Assembly (NCBI GenBank): GCA_002070955.1 | Contig: MWEK01000016.1 | Span: forward strand, 1 to 64,000 | DNA length: 64,000 nt | Reading direction: 5' to 3' | Source of the DNA: Planctomycetes bacterium ADurb.Bin069 | GTDB lineage: Bacteria > Planctomycetota > UBA8108 > UBA8890 > UBA8898 | In this document: piece by piece, positions 28,032 through 36,869 of the stretch | Numbering within the stretch: position 1 is the stretch's first letter | Layout: every line of letters begins with the position of its first letter | The notes under the pieces: generated by a model | The model's input: only the letters and a program-made list of their open reading frames with translations | Databases searched by the model: none | Told to the model about the DNA's origin: nothing | Position numbers and translations under genes: made by a program

Positions 28032-29606
28032 TCAGTCGCGGCGGGGGCGCAGGCGCCACAGCGCCAGGGCGGCCGCCGCGGCCACAAACGCGCCGCGCTG
28101 CCAGGCGTGCCAGCGCGTGAAGGGCGTCAAGTCCGAACGCAGTTCCACGCTCCCGCGCACGATGCCCGGCCGCGCCGGGTCCGCATCGACCGCGGTCAAA
28201 CGCCCCCACGGGTCGACGATGGCCGTCACCCCGTTGTTGACGCAGCGCAGGAGCGTTCGGCGGTTCTCGATGGCGCGGCTGCGCGCCAGCAGGAGGTGCT
28301 GGTAGGGTTCGCCCGTCCACCCGTACCAGCCGTCCTCGGTGATGTTGACGAGAATTTCCGCGCCCTGCTTCACGAACTCCGCGACATACTCCGGCACGGT
28401 GGCCTCGTAGCAGATCAGCGGGGCGAGCCTGTGTCCGTCCAGCGTCATGACGCGCGCGCCATCGCCGGCATCCAACATGCCGATGCCGGCGGCGCGCCCG
28501 AGCCGCGCGATGGCTGGAACCCAACGGCCGAAGGGCACTTCCTCGCCGAAAGGCATCAGCCGATGTTTGAAATAGAACTGCCGCCCGCTCCCTGTCTCCA
28601 GGACCGCGCCGTTGTAAATCCGCGGCCGCGGATCCCCCGGAACGAGTTCCGACACATCGCACCCCACGAGCACCGCCGCGCCGATCTCGGGCGCCAGACG
28701 GGAGGATTGCTCGCCGCGGTCCAGCCACAGCACCGCCTCGGGGAAGACCACCAGGTCGGCGGCGGCGCCCTTGCCGCGCCCGATCAGCTCGCGCTCCAGC
28801 GCGCGATACCGCGGACCGCGCCAGACCTTCACGCCGGCGCCGTCCCGCACGTAGGAGGCATCGGCCAGAGCCGCGTGCTTGTCCTCCAACGCGATGGCGG
28901 CATGGACGAGGGCGACATCGAGCCGCGGAGCGAGCGCCGCGGGAAGCGTGAAACAATAGGCGCCGTAGGCCGCCGTCGCCGCCAGGAACGCCAGCGCCGT
29001 TGCCGCCGCGGCGCGCGGGAACGGGATCCTGCGCCGGCACCACAGGGTCACGCGCCACAAGGCGTAATTCACGGTGAGAACCAGCAGGCTCCGCCCCGAC
29101 ATGCCGGCGAGGTCGGAAATCTGGGCCAGCACCGGAATCTCGGCGAGCGGATCGCCGAAATGCCACCTGAAGACGCGCGGCCACACGCACTCCAGCGCCA
29201 CCGGCATAAACACGACAAGGAGCGGTCCGGCGCGCCGCGAGCCCCACAGGGCGCCCAACAACGCCCAGAACACCGCCCCCCAGGCCGCCGCGGCCGCAAA
29301 GCCCAGGAACGCGATCGGCAGCGGCAGCCCGCTGAAACGCGCGATCAAGGGCAGCAGCCAGTGGAACGCGCCGGCCACGGCCGTCAGCCCCATCACCGCC
29401 CCGTACCAGGCTCCGCGGCGCCAGCCCGCGCCGCGCGCGGCCTCCAGCAGAGGGACCAGGGCTCCCAGCATCAGCACGGCGCCGAGCCCCCACGGCAAGG
29501 GGAAAAAGCTCGCCGCGGCAAACACGCCCGAAGCGGCCGCGAGGCGCAGGCCTCTGTCTCCAGCCAGATTCCGCAGCGCGGCGCGGATCGAAAACGGGCG
29601 TGTCAT
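28032..29606 (-). CDS. lnt: Apolipoprotein N-acyltransferase
   Basis: The 524-residue protein begins with about six transmembrane helices (1-230) followed by a nitrilase-like domain. The Glu-Lys-Cys triad is visible as VVFPEAVLWL, YFKHRLMPFGE and LICYEATVPE. Lnt adds the third acyl chain to lipoproteins on the periplasmic face of the inner membrane, which implies a Gram-negative type envelope with lipoproteins. I use ATG at 29604-29606; another in-frame ATG at 29613-29615 would add three residues. Confidence 0.93.
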   Translation of the reverse strand: MTRPFSIRAALRNLAGDRGLRLAAASGVFAAASFFPLPWGLGAVLMLGALVPLLEAARGAGWRRGAWYGAVMGLTAVAGAFHWLLPLIARFSGLPLPIAFLGFAAAAAWGAVFWALLGALWGSRRAGPLLVVFMPVALECVWPRVFRWHFGDPLAEIPVLAQISDLAGMSGRSLLVLTVNYALWRVTLWCRRRIPFPRAAAATALAFLAATAAYGAYCFTLPAALAPRLDVALVHAAIALEDKHAALADASYVRDGAGVKVWRGPRYRALERELIGRGKGAAADLVVFPEAVLWLDRGEQSSRLAPEIGAAVLVGCDVSELVPGDPRPRIYNGAVLETGSGRQFYFKHRLMPFGEEVPFGRWVPAIARLGRAAGIGMLDAGDGARVMTLDGHRLAPLICYEATVPEYVAEFVKQGAEILVNITEDGWYGWTGEPYQHLLLARSRAIENRRTLLRCVNNGVTAIVDPWGRLTAVDADPARPGIVRGSVELRSDLTPFTRWHAWQRGAFVAAAAALALWRLRPRRD

Positions 29607-29620
29607 GACGGCCATCGACC

Positions 29621-29649
29621 TTCCCGATCCCGCGATCCCGGCGTATAAT
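29621..29649 (+). promoter_or_regulatory. Promoter of the EIIA-like gene
   Basis: TTCCCG (29621-29626), 17 bp, perfect TATAAT (29644-29649), 46 bp before the start. It lies in the divergent spacer with lnt. Confidence 0.55.
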
Positions 29650-29694
29650 ACGAGCTTTGTACCTGAAGCCACGGCCGCGTGTACGTTCGCGAGC

Positions 29695-30201
29695 ATGACG
29701 CCTGAAGGACCCAGTGCATTCCAGTCTCCCGAGGAAGTTCCGGAACCGCCGGCGCTTCTCCAGCGCGAGAGGATAATCAACCTCGCGGCGGAGGACAAGA
29801 GCAAGGCGATCAAGGAACTGGTCGACCTTCTCGCGCGGCACCCCGCCGTCACGGATAGCGACGAGCTTTTCCGCGCCGTCCAGCAGCGCGAGCGCGACAT
29901 GAGCACGGCCATGGGATGCGGCTGCGCAATGCCCCACGCCAAGGTCGCGTCCGTGCGCGATTTCATCATGGCCGTCGGACTCTCGCGCAAGGGAATCCCC
30001 TTCGAGGCCGATGATGGCACCCCCGCGCACATCGTGGTCCTCATCGCCGGCCCGCTCTCCGGGCCCTTCGAGGGTCAGCGCCGTTACCTGAAGATCCTGG
30101 GCCAAGTGAGCGCCGTTCTGGCGGACGACGCCCGCAGGGAGGGCATCCTGACGGCCATGACGGCCGACGCGGTTTACGAGGCGTTCAAGGACGTCCGCTG
30201 A
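29695..30201 (+). CDS. PTS EIIA type-2 (PtsN/fructose-like) domain protein
   Basis: The 168-residue protein has the EIIA(Fru/Ntr) fold pattern: IINLAAEDKSKAIKELVDLL, an EIIA active-site phrase GCGCAMPHAK with the phosphorylatable His81, and a late AHIVVLIAGP strand. EIIA(Ntr) proteins are regulatory phosphoacceptors that often tune nitrogen, potassium or sigma-54 linked processes. Here rpoN lies about 1.8 kb away on the other strand, not in the same operon. A 20-residue Pro-rich N-terminus is unusual. Confidence 0.8.
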   Translation: MTPEGPSAFQSPEEVPEPPALLQRERIINLAAEDKSKAIKELVDLLARHPAVTDSDELFRAVQQRERDMSTAMGCGCAMPHAKVASVRDFIMAVGLSRKGIPFEADDGTPAHIVVLIAGPLSGPFEGQRRYLKILGQVSAVLADDARREGILTAMTADAVYEAFKDVR

Positions 30202-30223
30202 CCGCCGGCCGCCGTGAAGGCGC

Positions 30224-30252
30224 TTGCGGGGCCGTCCGATGATGCGTATAGT
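30224..30252 (+). promoter_or_regulatory. Promoter of rpsU
   Basis: TTGCGG (30224-30229), 17 bp, TATAGT (30247-30252), 49 bp before the start. Confidence 0.65.
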
Positions 30253-30301
30253 TAGGTCTTGAGCTTCAAACTGTGGTTTGCACCGCAAAGGAGGTTGCCG
30301 A

Positions 30302-30523
30302 GTGTCCGTTCGCGTCGCCGCCCGTCCGGGAGAGAATCCCGACCGCCTGATTCAGCGCTTCAAGCGCATCTGTTCCAAGGAGGGCATCCTCAAGGAAGTC
30401 AAAAAACGCCGGTTCTACGAGAAGCCCTCCGAAAGGCGCCGGCGCGAGGACAAGGAGCGGGTCAAGTCGATCCGCAAGCGTCTTTCCCGGAGCGGCGTAC
30501 CCAGGACTTCCGGCCGCGGCTAG
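30302..30523 (+). CDS. rpsU: 30S ribosomal protein bS21
   Basis: The 73-residue basic protein has the bS21 pattern: SVRVAARPGENPDRLIQRFK, CSKEGILKEVKKRRFYEKPS and RRRREDKERVKSIRKRL. A GTG start at 30302 follows a near-perfect ribosome site AAAGGAGGT (30287-30295, 6 bp before). An earlier in-frame start at 30278 would lie upstream of that site and is rejected. Confidence 0.93.
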   Translation: MSVRVAARPGENPDRLIQRFKRICSKEGILKEVKKRRFYEKPSERRRREDKERVKSIRKRLSRSGVPRTSGRG

Positions 30524-30533
30524 CCGGCACGCC

Positions 30534-31166
30534 TCACATCCCCGCCGCCGCCTCGAAAAGCCGCGCGAGGAGCGCGGGATCCTTCCTTCCGGGCCGCAGC
30601 TCGACGCCGCTCCCCACATCGAGGGCATAGGGCCGCACCCGCCGGATCGCCTCCCGGATGTTGCCGGGGTTCAGGCCGCCGGCCAAAATCACGCGGCCGA
30701 GCTTCTTCGCCTCCGTCGCGAGATCCCAGGGAAAAGTAGTGCCGGTGCCGCCGGCCATGCCCTTGACCAACGCGTCCAGAAGCAGCGTGCAGCCTTGAAA
30801 CGGCGCGATCTCCTCCGCGGGCAGCGCCGCGCCCACCCGAAACGCCTTCCAGGCCTCCAGCCCGCCGCGCCGCAGCTCATCGAGCATGGCGCGCGATTCG
30901 CGCCCGTGGAGCTGGACCGCCGTCAACCCGGCCGCGGCCGCCGTCGCCCGGATCGCCGCCGGCTCCGCGTCGACGAAGACGCCGACCTTCTCGACGCCCC
31001 CGCCCACCGCCGCCGCGATCCGGCCCGCTTCCTCGGGACGGATGCAGCGCGGGGATTCGGCATGAAAGACGAATCCGAGGGCCCACGCGCCGAGCTCGAC
31101 GGCGCGCTCGGCGTCCTCGCGGCAGGTGATGCCGCAGATCTTGATGCGCGGCGCTTCGCTATCCAC
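30534..31166 (-). CDS. trpF: Phosphoribosylanthranilate isomerase
   Basis: The 210-residue TIM barrel starts with IKICGITCREDAE and has the catalytic Cys in that strand, then GFVFHAESPRCI, TAVQLHGRES, ILAGGLNPGN and ALDVGSGVE. It catalyses the third step of tryptophan synthesis. GTG at 31164-31166 overlaps the trpC end by 8 bp. Last gene of trpEGDCF; convergent with rpsU. Confidence 0.95.
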   Translation of the reverse strand: MDSEAPRIKICGITCREDAERAVELGAWALGFVFHAESPRCIRPEEAGRIAAAVGGGVEKVGVFVDAEPAAIRATAAAAGLTAVQLHGRESRAMLDELRRGGLEAWKAFRVGAALPAEEIAPFQGCTLLLDALVKGMAGGTGTTFPWDLATEAKKLGRVILAGGLNPGNIREAIRRVRPYALDVGSGVELRPGRKDPALLARLFEAAAGM

Positions 31167-31929
31167 CGCGCAGCTCCCTGATGGCCGCGGCCGGATCGGC
31201 GGCGCGCGAGAGATACTCGCCGATGAGAAACGCCCGGGCGCCGGCGCGCCGCAGTCGGGCCGCATCGGCCGGTCCGGCGACGCCGCTTTCCACCACCGCC
31301 GTGCACCCCGCGGGCACCAGGGGCAGGAGCCGTTCGCTGACCGCCAAATCGACCCGGAGCGTCCGGAGGTCGCGGTTGTTGATGCCGATTAGCTCGCCGC
31401 CGGCGCCGACCGCGCGGGCAAGCTCTTCCTCGTCGTGCACCTCCACCAGGGCCTCGAGCCCCACCGCGCGCGCGGCCGCCAGCAGCTTCGCGAGGCGCTC
31501 GGGCCCCGCGAACCCGACGATCAGGAGGGCCGCGTCGGCGCCGTTGGCGCGCGCCGCGAGCAACTGGCGCCGATGGAGGATGAAGTCCTTCCGGAGAAGG
31601 GGCACTTCAACCGCCGCCCTCGCCGCGGCCAGGTCCGCCAGCGAGCCGCGGAAGTACGTCTCCTCGGTCAGGACGGACACGGCGGCCGCCCCGCCCGCGG
31701 CGTATTTCCGCGCCTGCGCCGCCGCGTCCAGGTCCGCGCGGATCACCCCCTTGGACGGCGAGGCCCGCTTGACTTCCGCGATGATGGCGGGCGGATCGGC
31801 GTTCAGCGCCGCGCGCAGCGAACGCGCGGGCGCGGCGGCGGCGGCCCGCGCCTCCAGGCCGCGCTCGGCGCCTCGGAGCGCCGCGATCTCGCGCTCCTTG
31901 ATCGCCCTGACCTCGTCGTAAAAACTCAT
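31159..31929 (-). CDS. trpC: Indole-3-glycerol phosphate synthase
   Basis: The 256-residue barrel shows AIIAEVKRASPSKGVI, VLTEETYFRGSL, PLLRKDFILHRRQL, LEALVEVHDEEEL, LIGINNRDLRTL and VVESGV. It closes the indole ring. ATG at 31927-31929 is 2 bp past the trpD stop. Confidence 0.96.
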   Translation of the reverse strand: MSFYDEVRAIKEREIAALRGAERGLEARAAAAAPARSLRAALNADPPAIIAEVKRASPSKGVIRADLDAAAQARKYAAGGAAAVSVLTEETYFRGSLADLAAARAAVEVPLLRKDFILHRRQLLAARANGADAALLIVGFAGPERLAKLLAAARAVGLEALVEVHDEEELARAVGAGGELIGINNRDLRTLRVDLAVSERLLPLVPAGCTAVVESGVAGPADAARLRRAGARAFLIGEYLSRAADPAAAIRELRGG

Positions 31930-31931
31930 CG

Positions 31932-32939
31932 TCACTCCGCCATGTACTCGATGAGCCGCGCGAGCTTGGCCGCGGCCGCGCCGCTGGCCACCGCCTCGCG
32001 GGCGCGGGCGACGCCGTCCTTGAGGTCGGCGGCGCGGTCCGCGATGAAAAGGGCGGCGGCGGCGTTCATGAGCACGGCTTCCTGGGCCGGGCTCTCCTCG
32101 CCCCGCAGGACGGCGCGCATCACCTCGGCGTTGCGGGCGGCATCCCCGCCGCGGATCAGATCGAGCGCTCGCACCGGCAGGCCGAAATCGGCCGGAGCGA
32201 CGACGCGCTCCCGCACGCGGCCGCCCTCCACCTCCCAGACGCGCGTCGGGCCCGCCGGGCTCACCTCGTCGACGCCGCCCGCGCCGTGGACCAGCCACGC
32301 CCGCGCGACGCCCACGCGGCAGAGCGCCGCCGCCATGAGCCGCGCGGCCTCGGGCGAGAAGACGCCGAGAAGCTGCCGGCGCGGCGCCGCGGGATTCGTG
32401 AGGGGCCCCAGCAGGTTGAAGATCGTGCGCGTGCCCAGGTCGATCCGCGCCTGGGCCACGAAACGCATCGCCGGGTGGAAGACGCGCGCGAAGAGAAAGC
32501 AGATCCCGACATCCTCGAGGGCCCGGGCGAGCTTCTCCGGCGGCGCCTCGAGTTTCAGGCCGAGCCGCTCGAGCACATCCGCTCCGCCGCTCCGGCTCGT
32601 CGCCGCGCGGTTGCCGTGCTTGGCCACCGTGACGCCGCAGGCCGCGACGACGAAGCTGGCGGCGGTGGAGATGTTGATCGTGCCCTTGCCGTCGCCGCCC
32701 GTGCCGCACAGATCCATGCTTTCGCCCGCGAAGGGGACGGCCAGCGCCTTGGCGCGCATCGCCTTGGCGAAGCCCGCGATCTCCTCGGGTGTCTCGCCGT
32801 TGCGCCTGAGGAGCGCCAGCACGGCGCCGATCTGGGCTTCCGTGCACTTGCCCTCCATGATGTAGGCCAGCAGCGCCTCGCTCTCGTCCTCGGAAAGGCC
32901 GGCGCCCGCCACGAGCCGCTTGATCGCGTCGGTGATCAT
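31932..32939 (-). CDS. trpD: Anthranilate phosphoribosyltransferase
   Basis: The 335-residue protein has the phosphoribosyl site DLCGTGGDGKGTINIST, VTVAKHGNRAATSRSGGADVLE, and FNLLGPLTNPA. It adds PRPP to anthranilate. The glutamine amidotransferase is a separate trpG gene here, so there is no TrpGD fusion. Confidence 0.96.
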   Translation of the reverse strand: MITDAIKRLVAGAGLSEDESEALLAYIMEGKCTEAQIGAVLALLRRNGETPEEIAGFAKAMRAKALAVPFAGESMDLCGTGGDGKGTINISTAASFVVAACGVTVAKHGNRAATSRSGGADVLERLGLKLEAPPEKLARALEDVGICFLFARVFHPAMRFVAQARIDLGTRTIFNLLGPLTNPAAPRRQLLGVFSPEAARLMAAALCRVGVARAWLVHGAGGVDEVSPAGPTRVWEVEGGRVRERVVAPADFGLPVRALDLIRGGDAARNAEVMRAVLRGEESPAQEAVLMNAAAALFIADRAADLKDGVARAREAVASGAAAAKLARLIEYMAE

Positions 32940-32948
32940 GCGCGCACC

Positions 32949-33521
32949 TCAGGCGCCGCAGCGCCGCACGAAATTCGCGATGATCCGCTTGCCGTGCTCG
33001 GTGAGGATCGACTCGGGGTGGAACTGGAGCCCCCAGACTTCCCGGCCCTTGAGTTTCAGGCCCATGATGAGGCCGTCGCCGGTCCGGGCGATGATCTCCA
33101 ACTCGGCGGGCAGCCCCTCGCGCGCCACGACGAGCGAGTGGTACCTGCCCGCCATGAACGGGCTGGGCACTCCTTCCAGGATGCCGCCGCCCCCGTGCGC
33201 CACCGGCGAGGCCTTCCCGTGAACGATCACGGGCGCGCTCGCAATGGCGGCGCCGTAGGCGCGGGCCAGCGCCTGGTGCCCCAGGCCCACGCCGAGCACC
33301 GGACAAACGTCCTGCGCGGCGCGGACGAGCGCCACCGAGATGCCCGCATCCTCGGGCCGTCCCGGCCCCGGCGATATGATGATGCCCGCGGGCCCGCGCG
33401 CAAGGGCCTCGGCGGGCGTCAAGGCGTCGTTCCGCGCAACCTGGACCTCGCGGCCCGTCTCCCCGACGGACTGAACCAGGTTGAAGCTGAAGGAGTCGTA
33501 GTTGTCGATGAGCAGGATCAT
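32949..33521 (-). CDS. trpG: Anthranilate synthase, glutamine amidotransferase subunit
   Basis: The 190-residue class I amidotransferase has the DNYDSFSFNLVQ start, SPGPGRPEDAG, and LQFHPES (catalytic His-Glu). The nucleophile region reads CPVLGVGLGHQALA where families have GVCLGHQ: the usual Cys is replaced by Gly-Val-Gly (no Cys between V and L). If correct, glutaminase activity would be impaired, and TrpE would use ammonia. The start overlaps trpE by 4 bp (ATGA). Confidence 0.9.
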   Translation of the reverse strand: MILLIDNYDSFSFNLVQSVGETGREVQVARNDALTPAEALARGPAGIIISPGPGRPEDAGISVALVRAAQDVCPVLGVGLGHQALARAYGAAIASAPVIVHGKASPVAHGGGGILEGVPSPFMAGRYHSLVVAREGLPAELEIIARTGDGLIMGLKLKGREVWGLQFHPESILTEHGKRIIANFVRRCGA

Positions 33522-35047
33522 GCCAGCCCCTCCTCGGCGTGGGCGATGGCGCCGAAGAGCGCGCGGGCCTTGTGCACCGTCTCCTGGTACTCGCGCTCGG
33601 GCACGGAATCGGCCACGATTCCCGCCCCGGCCTGCACCCAGGCTTGGCCGGAGCGAATGACGAGGGTGCGAATCGCGATGGCCGTGTCGAGGTTGCCGTG
33701 GAAGTCGAGGTAGCCCACGGCGCCCGCGTAGGGGCCGCGCCGCTCGGGTTCCAGCGCGTCGATCAGTTCCATGGCCCTGATCTTGGGGGCGCCCGTGACG
33801 GTGCCGGCCGGGAAGCCCGCCGCGAGGGCGTCGAGCGCATCGCAGTCGTCGCGAAGGTCGCCCGTCACCTGGCTCACGATGTGCATGACGTGGCTGTAGC
33901 GCTCGACCACCATGAACTCGGGGCAGCGGACCGTGCCGTACTTGGCGACGCGGCCCACGTCGTGGCGCCCGAGGTCGACCAGCATGCGATGCTCGGCAAG
34001 CTCCTTCTCGTCGGCGAGAAGCTCGGCCTCGAGGCGTCGATCTTCCTCCTCGGAGGCGCCCCGGGGCCGCGTGCCCGCGATGGGCCGCACGTGGACGCGG
34101 CGCTGCGCCACCTTGACGAGGGTCTCGGGCGACGATCCGAGGATGGCCAGGTCGCCGTCCTCGTCGCAGGTCTCGAAGAAGAAGAGGTACGGCGAGGGGT
34201 TCCTGGCCCTGAGGGCGCGATACACCGTGAAGGGATCGGCGGTGACGGGCAGGCGAAAGCGCTGCGAGAGGACGATCTGGAGGATGTCGCCCCCGCGGAT
34301 ATACTCCTTGCCCTTGGCGACGGCTTCGCAGAAGCCCTCGGGCGTGAAGTTGGCCGCCGGCTCGATAGCACCGCCGCTCCTCCTGAGGGGCGGAAACGCC
34401 GTCGTTTCCCGCGTGAGCAGTTCCTGCGCTTCATCGAGCCGGCGCTGGGCGTCGCGGTAGGCGCGCTCCGGCGTGCCGGTCTCGCCGTCGACGAAGACGT
34501 TCGTGATCACGTGGATGCGGTGCCGGACGTGATCGAACGCGAGCACCGTGCCGAAGAAGTGAAACTCCCCGAGGGAATCGTCCCCCCCGCCGTGCCGGTC
34601 GGGGATCTTCTCGAGGAGCCTGACCGCATCGTAGGCCAGGAACCCCACGCCGCCCCCCGAAAACGGCGGCAGCCCCCCCGTGGCGACCGGCGTCACGCGC
34701 CGGGTCTCCTCCCTGAGCGCCGCGAAAAAATCCTTCCGGACCAACTCGGTTCCCCCGGAGGACACGCGCTCGACGGCGCGTCCGCGCCCGCGCAGGACAA
34801 GATAAGGATCCCGGCCCAGGAACGACCAGCGCGCGACGCGCTCGCCGCCCTCGACGCTCTCCAGCAGAAAAGCCGAGCGCGCGCCCCCGCGAATCCGCAA
34901 GTACGCGGACACGGGGGTCAGCGTGTCGGCGAGCAGCTCGCGCGAGACCGGGATCATCCGGCCCGGAGCCCATGCCGATCGGAACGCAGTCCAGTCCAGA
35001 AAAGCCTCCCCGAGGCGCGCGGCGGCGGCCGCGCGCGCTCTTTGCAC
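33518..35047 (-). CDS. trpE: Anthranilate synthase component I
   Basis: The 509-residue chorismate-using enzyme shows LADTLTPVSAYLRI (N-terminal Trp-binding region), FSGGGVGFLAYDAVR, ILQIVLSQRF, PSPYLFFFE, ILGSSPETLVKV, RPIAGTRPRGA, LADEKELAEHRMLVDLGRHDVGRV and AGAGIVADSVPEREYQE. I choose GTG at 35045-35047, which includes the LDWTAFRSAW segment that matches family N-termini; a start at the later ATG (34957-34959) would cut it short. No leader peptide or attenuator is visible in the ~30 nt before the start. Confidence 0.93.
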   Translation of the reverse strand: MQRARAAAAARLGEAFLDWTAFRSAWAPGRMIPVSRELLADTLTPVSAYLRIRGGARSAFLLESVEGGERVARWSFLGRDPYLVLRGRGRAVERVSSGGTELVRKDFFAALREETRRVTPVATGGLPPFSGGGVGFLAYDAVRLLEKIPDRHGGGDDSLGEFHFFGTVLAFDHVRHRIHVITNVFVDGETGTPERAYRDAQRRLDEAQELLTRETTAFPPLRRSGGAIEPAANFTPEGFCEAVAKGKEYIRGGDILQIVLSQRFRLPVTADPFTVYRALRARNPSPYLFFFETCDEDGDLAILGSSPETLVKVAQRRVHVRPIAGTRPRGASEEEDRRLEAELLADEKELAEHRMLVDLGRHDVGRVAKYGTVRCPEFMVVERYSHVMHIVSQVTGDLRDDCDALDALAAGFPAGTVTGAPKIRAMELIDALEPERRGPYAGAVGYLDFHGNLDTAIAIRTLVIRSGQAWVQAGAGIVADSVPEREYQETVHKARALFGAIAHAEEGLA

Positions 35048-35074
35048 TCGAGGATCCACCCGCGTGAAAAACCC

Positions 35075-35080
35075 ATTATA
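35075..35080 (-). promoter_or_regulatory. Candidate -10 of the trp operon
   Basis: A perfect TATAAT (minus strand) lies 28 bp before the trpE start. The -35 at 17 bp is a weak TGGGGA, so the promoter is only a candidate. It is in the divergent spacer with hemG. Confidence 0.45.
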
Positions 35081-35164
35081 TACATCGGAGAAGGGCTTCC
35101 CCAGACTGAATCGTCTTGTCAACGCCCGCGGCGCGGGCTTCAATTGCGGCCAGGAGAAACACTC

Positions 35165-36547
35165 ATGGCGGACACAACCCTCCGGGCGGCGATCGTCGGC
35201 GGCGGCGTGACCGGTCTGACGGCCGGTTACCGGCTGAGCCGCGGCCGCGGGTGGGAAGCCATCGCCGTTCTGGAGGCCGCGCCGCGCCCCGGCGGCAACG
35301 TCGCCACCACCCGGGCGGACGGCTTCATCGTCGAGCACGGCCCCGCGGGCTTCCTCGACAACGTGCCCGAGACACTGGCGCTGGCGCGCGACCTCGGACT
35401 CACGCCGGTCCCGAGCAACGCCGGGGCGCGCAAGCGCTTTCTCGTTCATGACGGCGCGTTGGCCCGGGTTCCCGAGAACCCCATCGCGTTCCTCCGCAGC
35501 CCCCTCCTCTCCCCGGCGGGACGCCTGCGGGTCCTGGCCGAGCCCTTCGCCCGCCGCCGTCCGCCCGGCGACGAGACCGTGTTCCACTTCGCCGCCCGCA
35601 GAATCGGGACGGAGGCCGCCGCGGTGCTCATCGATGCCATGGTGACGGGCGTCTTCGCCGGGGACTCCGCCGCGCTGAGCCTCAGGAGCGCGTTTCCGAA
35701 GATGCACGCCATGGAGTCCGCCCACGGCGGGCTCGTGCGGGCGATGCTCGCCAAGAAGTGGGCGCGCCTGCGGGGCCGCGGCGACGCCGCGGCGGGCGGT
35801 CCCTCGGGACCGGGCGGCGTCCTTTCCTCCTTCGAGGGCGGTTTCGCCACCCTCGTGGAAAGGCTCGCGGCCGCCCTCGGCGACAAGGTCCGGACCTCGA
35901 CGCCGGTTCTCGGCCTCGCGCGGCGCGGCGGCCTCTTCGAACTCGCGACGCCGGCGGGCGCGATCAAGGCCGAGCGCGTCCTCCTGGCCGTGCCCGCGGC
36001 GCAGTGCGCGGCGATTCTCCACGACGCTCTGCCCGCGGCGGCGGGCATCCTGCGCGGCATTCCGGCGGCCCCCATCGCCGTGGCGGCGCTCGCCTTTCCG
36101 GCGCGCGGATTCCCTCACTCCCTCGGCGGCTTCGGCTTCCTCGTCCCGCGCAGGGAGCGCTTGCGCATCCTCGGCGCCCTATGGTCAAGCAGCATCTTCC
36201 CGGCGCGCGCGCCGGAGGATTCCGTGCTTCTGACGTGCATGGCCGGCGGCGCGCGGGACACGCGGGCGGTGACGCTGCCGGACGCCGCCCTCGTGGCGCT
36301 GGTCATGGAGGATCTCGCCGCGGTCTTCGGCCCCCTGCCGGCGCCGACGCGGAAGTTCATCTTCCGCTACGAGGAGGGCATCGCCCAGTATCCCCCCGGC
36401 CACGAGGACCGCCTCGCGGCCCTGGCGCGCGTCTGCGGGACCATGCCGGGGCTCCACCTCGCGGGAAGTTCGTTCCGCGGAATCTCGGTCAACCTCTGCG
36501 TGGTCCAGGCCGAACGGGCGGCGGAGGCCATGGCCGCGGGGCCGTGA
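35165..36547 (+). CDS. hemG: Protoporphyrinogen oxidase
   Basis: The 460-residue flavoprotein begins with the dinucleotide fold AAIVGGGVTGLTAGYRL, then VLEAAPRPGGNV, GFIVEHGPAGFLDNVPE, and ends with GLHLAGSSFRGISVNLCVVQAE, as in HemG/HemY-type enzymes that oxidise protoporphyrinogen IX (or coproporphyrinogen III) using FAD and oxygen. Length and order are normal. The oxygen-dependent type suggests aerobic or microaerobic heme synthesis. ATG at 35165 has CAGGAG 9-14 bp upstream. Which substrate is used cannot be decided here. Confidence 0.9.
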   Translation: MADTTLRAAIVGGGVTGLTAGYRLSRGRGWEAIAVLEAAPRPGGNVATTRADGFIVEHGPAGFLDNVPETLALARDLGLTPVPSNAGARKRFLVHDGALARVPENPIAFLRSPLLSPAGRLRVLAEPFARRRPPGDETVFHFAARRIGTEAAAVLIDAMVTGVFAGDSAALSLRSAFPKMHAMESAHGGLVRAMLAKKWARLRGRGDAAAGGPSGPGGVLSSFEGGFATLVERLAAALGDKVRTSTPVLGLARRGGLFELATPAGAIKAERVLLAVPAAQCAAILHDALPAAAGILRGIPAAPIAVAALAFPARGFPHSLGGFGFLVPRRERLRILGALWSSSIFPARAPEDSVLLTCMAGGARDTRAVTLPDAALVALVMEDLAAVFGPLPAPTRKFIFRYEEGIAQYPPGHEDRLAALARVCGTMPGLHLAGSSFRGISVNLCVVQAERAAEAMAAGP

Positions 36548-36869
36548 AAACGCCACGCGCGAGGCGGGCTGACGGCGCGGCGGATCGCGGCGCAGACCTG
36601 GCCGGGAAATCCCGTCGCGGCCGCCGGTCCGGTCGGCGGAGCAGGGGGCGCGCGAGGTCCGGCGGGCGGCAGCGCCCCGTCGACCCCGAACCGGCCCCGC
36701 GTTCCCCGGAGCCCCTTGGCGCGCGGCCGCTTCACGCCGGCCCGCGAAAGGACGAGTTCGAAGAGGGAGGCGGCCGCCTTGCCGATCGAGCTCTCTGCCC
36801 CCCGGAAGAGACCGCTCCGCTCCCTCGGCATGCGCCCGCCGGCTTACGCCGGAAGGGCGGCGCCGCGGG
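36548..36869. other. 322-bp intergenic stretch, no supported gene
   Basis: Between hemG and the PqaA-like gene I see only GC-rich sequence. A minus-strand frame (up to 36831) is open but Ala/Arg/Pro-rich and overlaps hemG, so it is not believed. No T-run terminator is visible for hemG. Confidence 0.5.

Noticed and set aside
35048..35164. Trp attenuator or leader peptide
   Set aside because: Only about 30 nt separate the candidate -10 from the trpE start; no Trp-codon run or alternating hairpins were seen.
36367..36831. Minus-strand frame of 154 codons after hemG
   Set aside because: Low-complexity composition, overlaps hemG, no ribosome site or family match.
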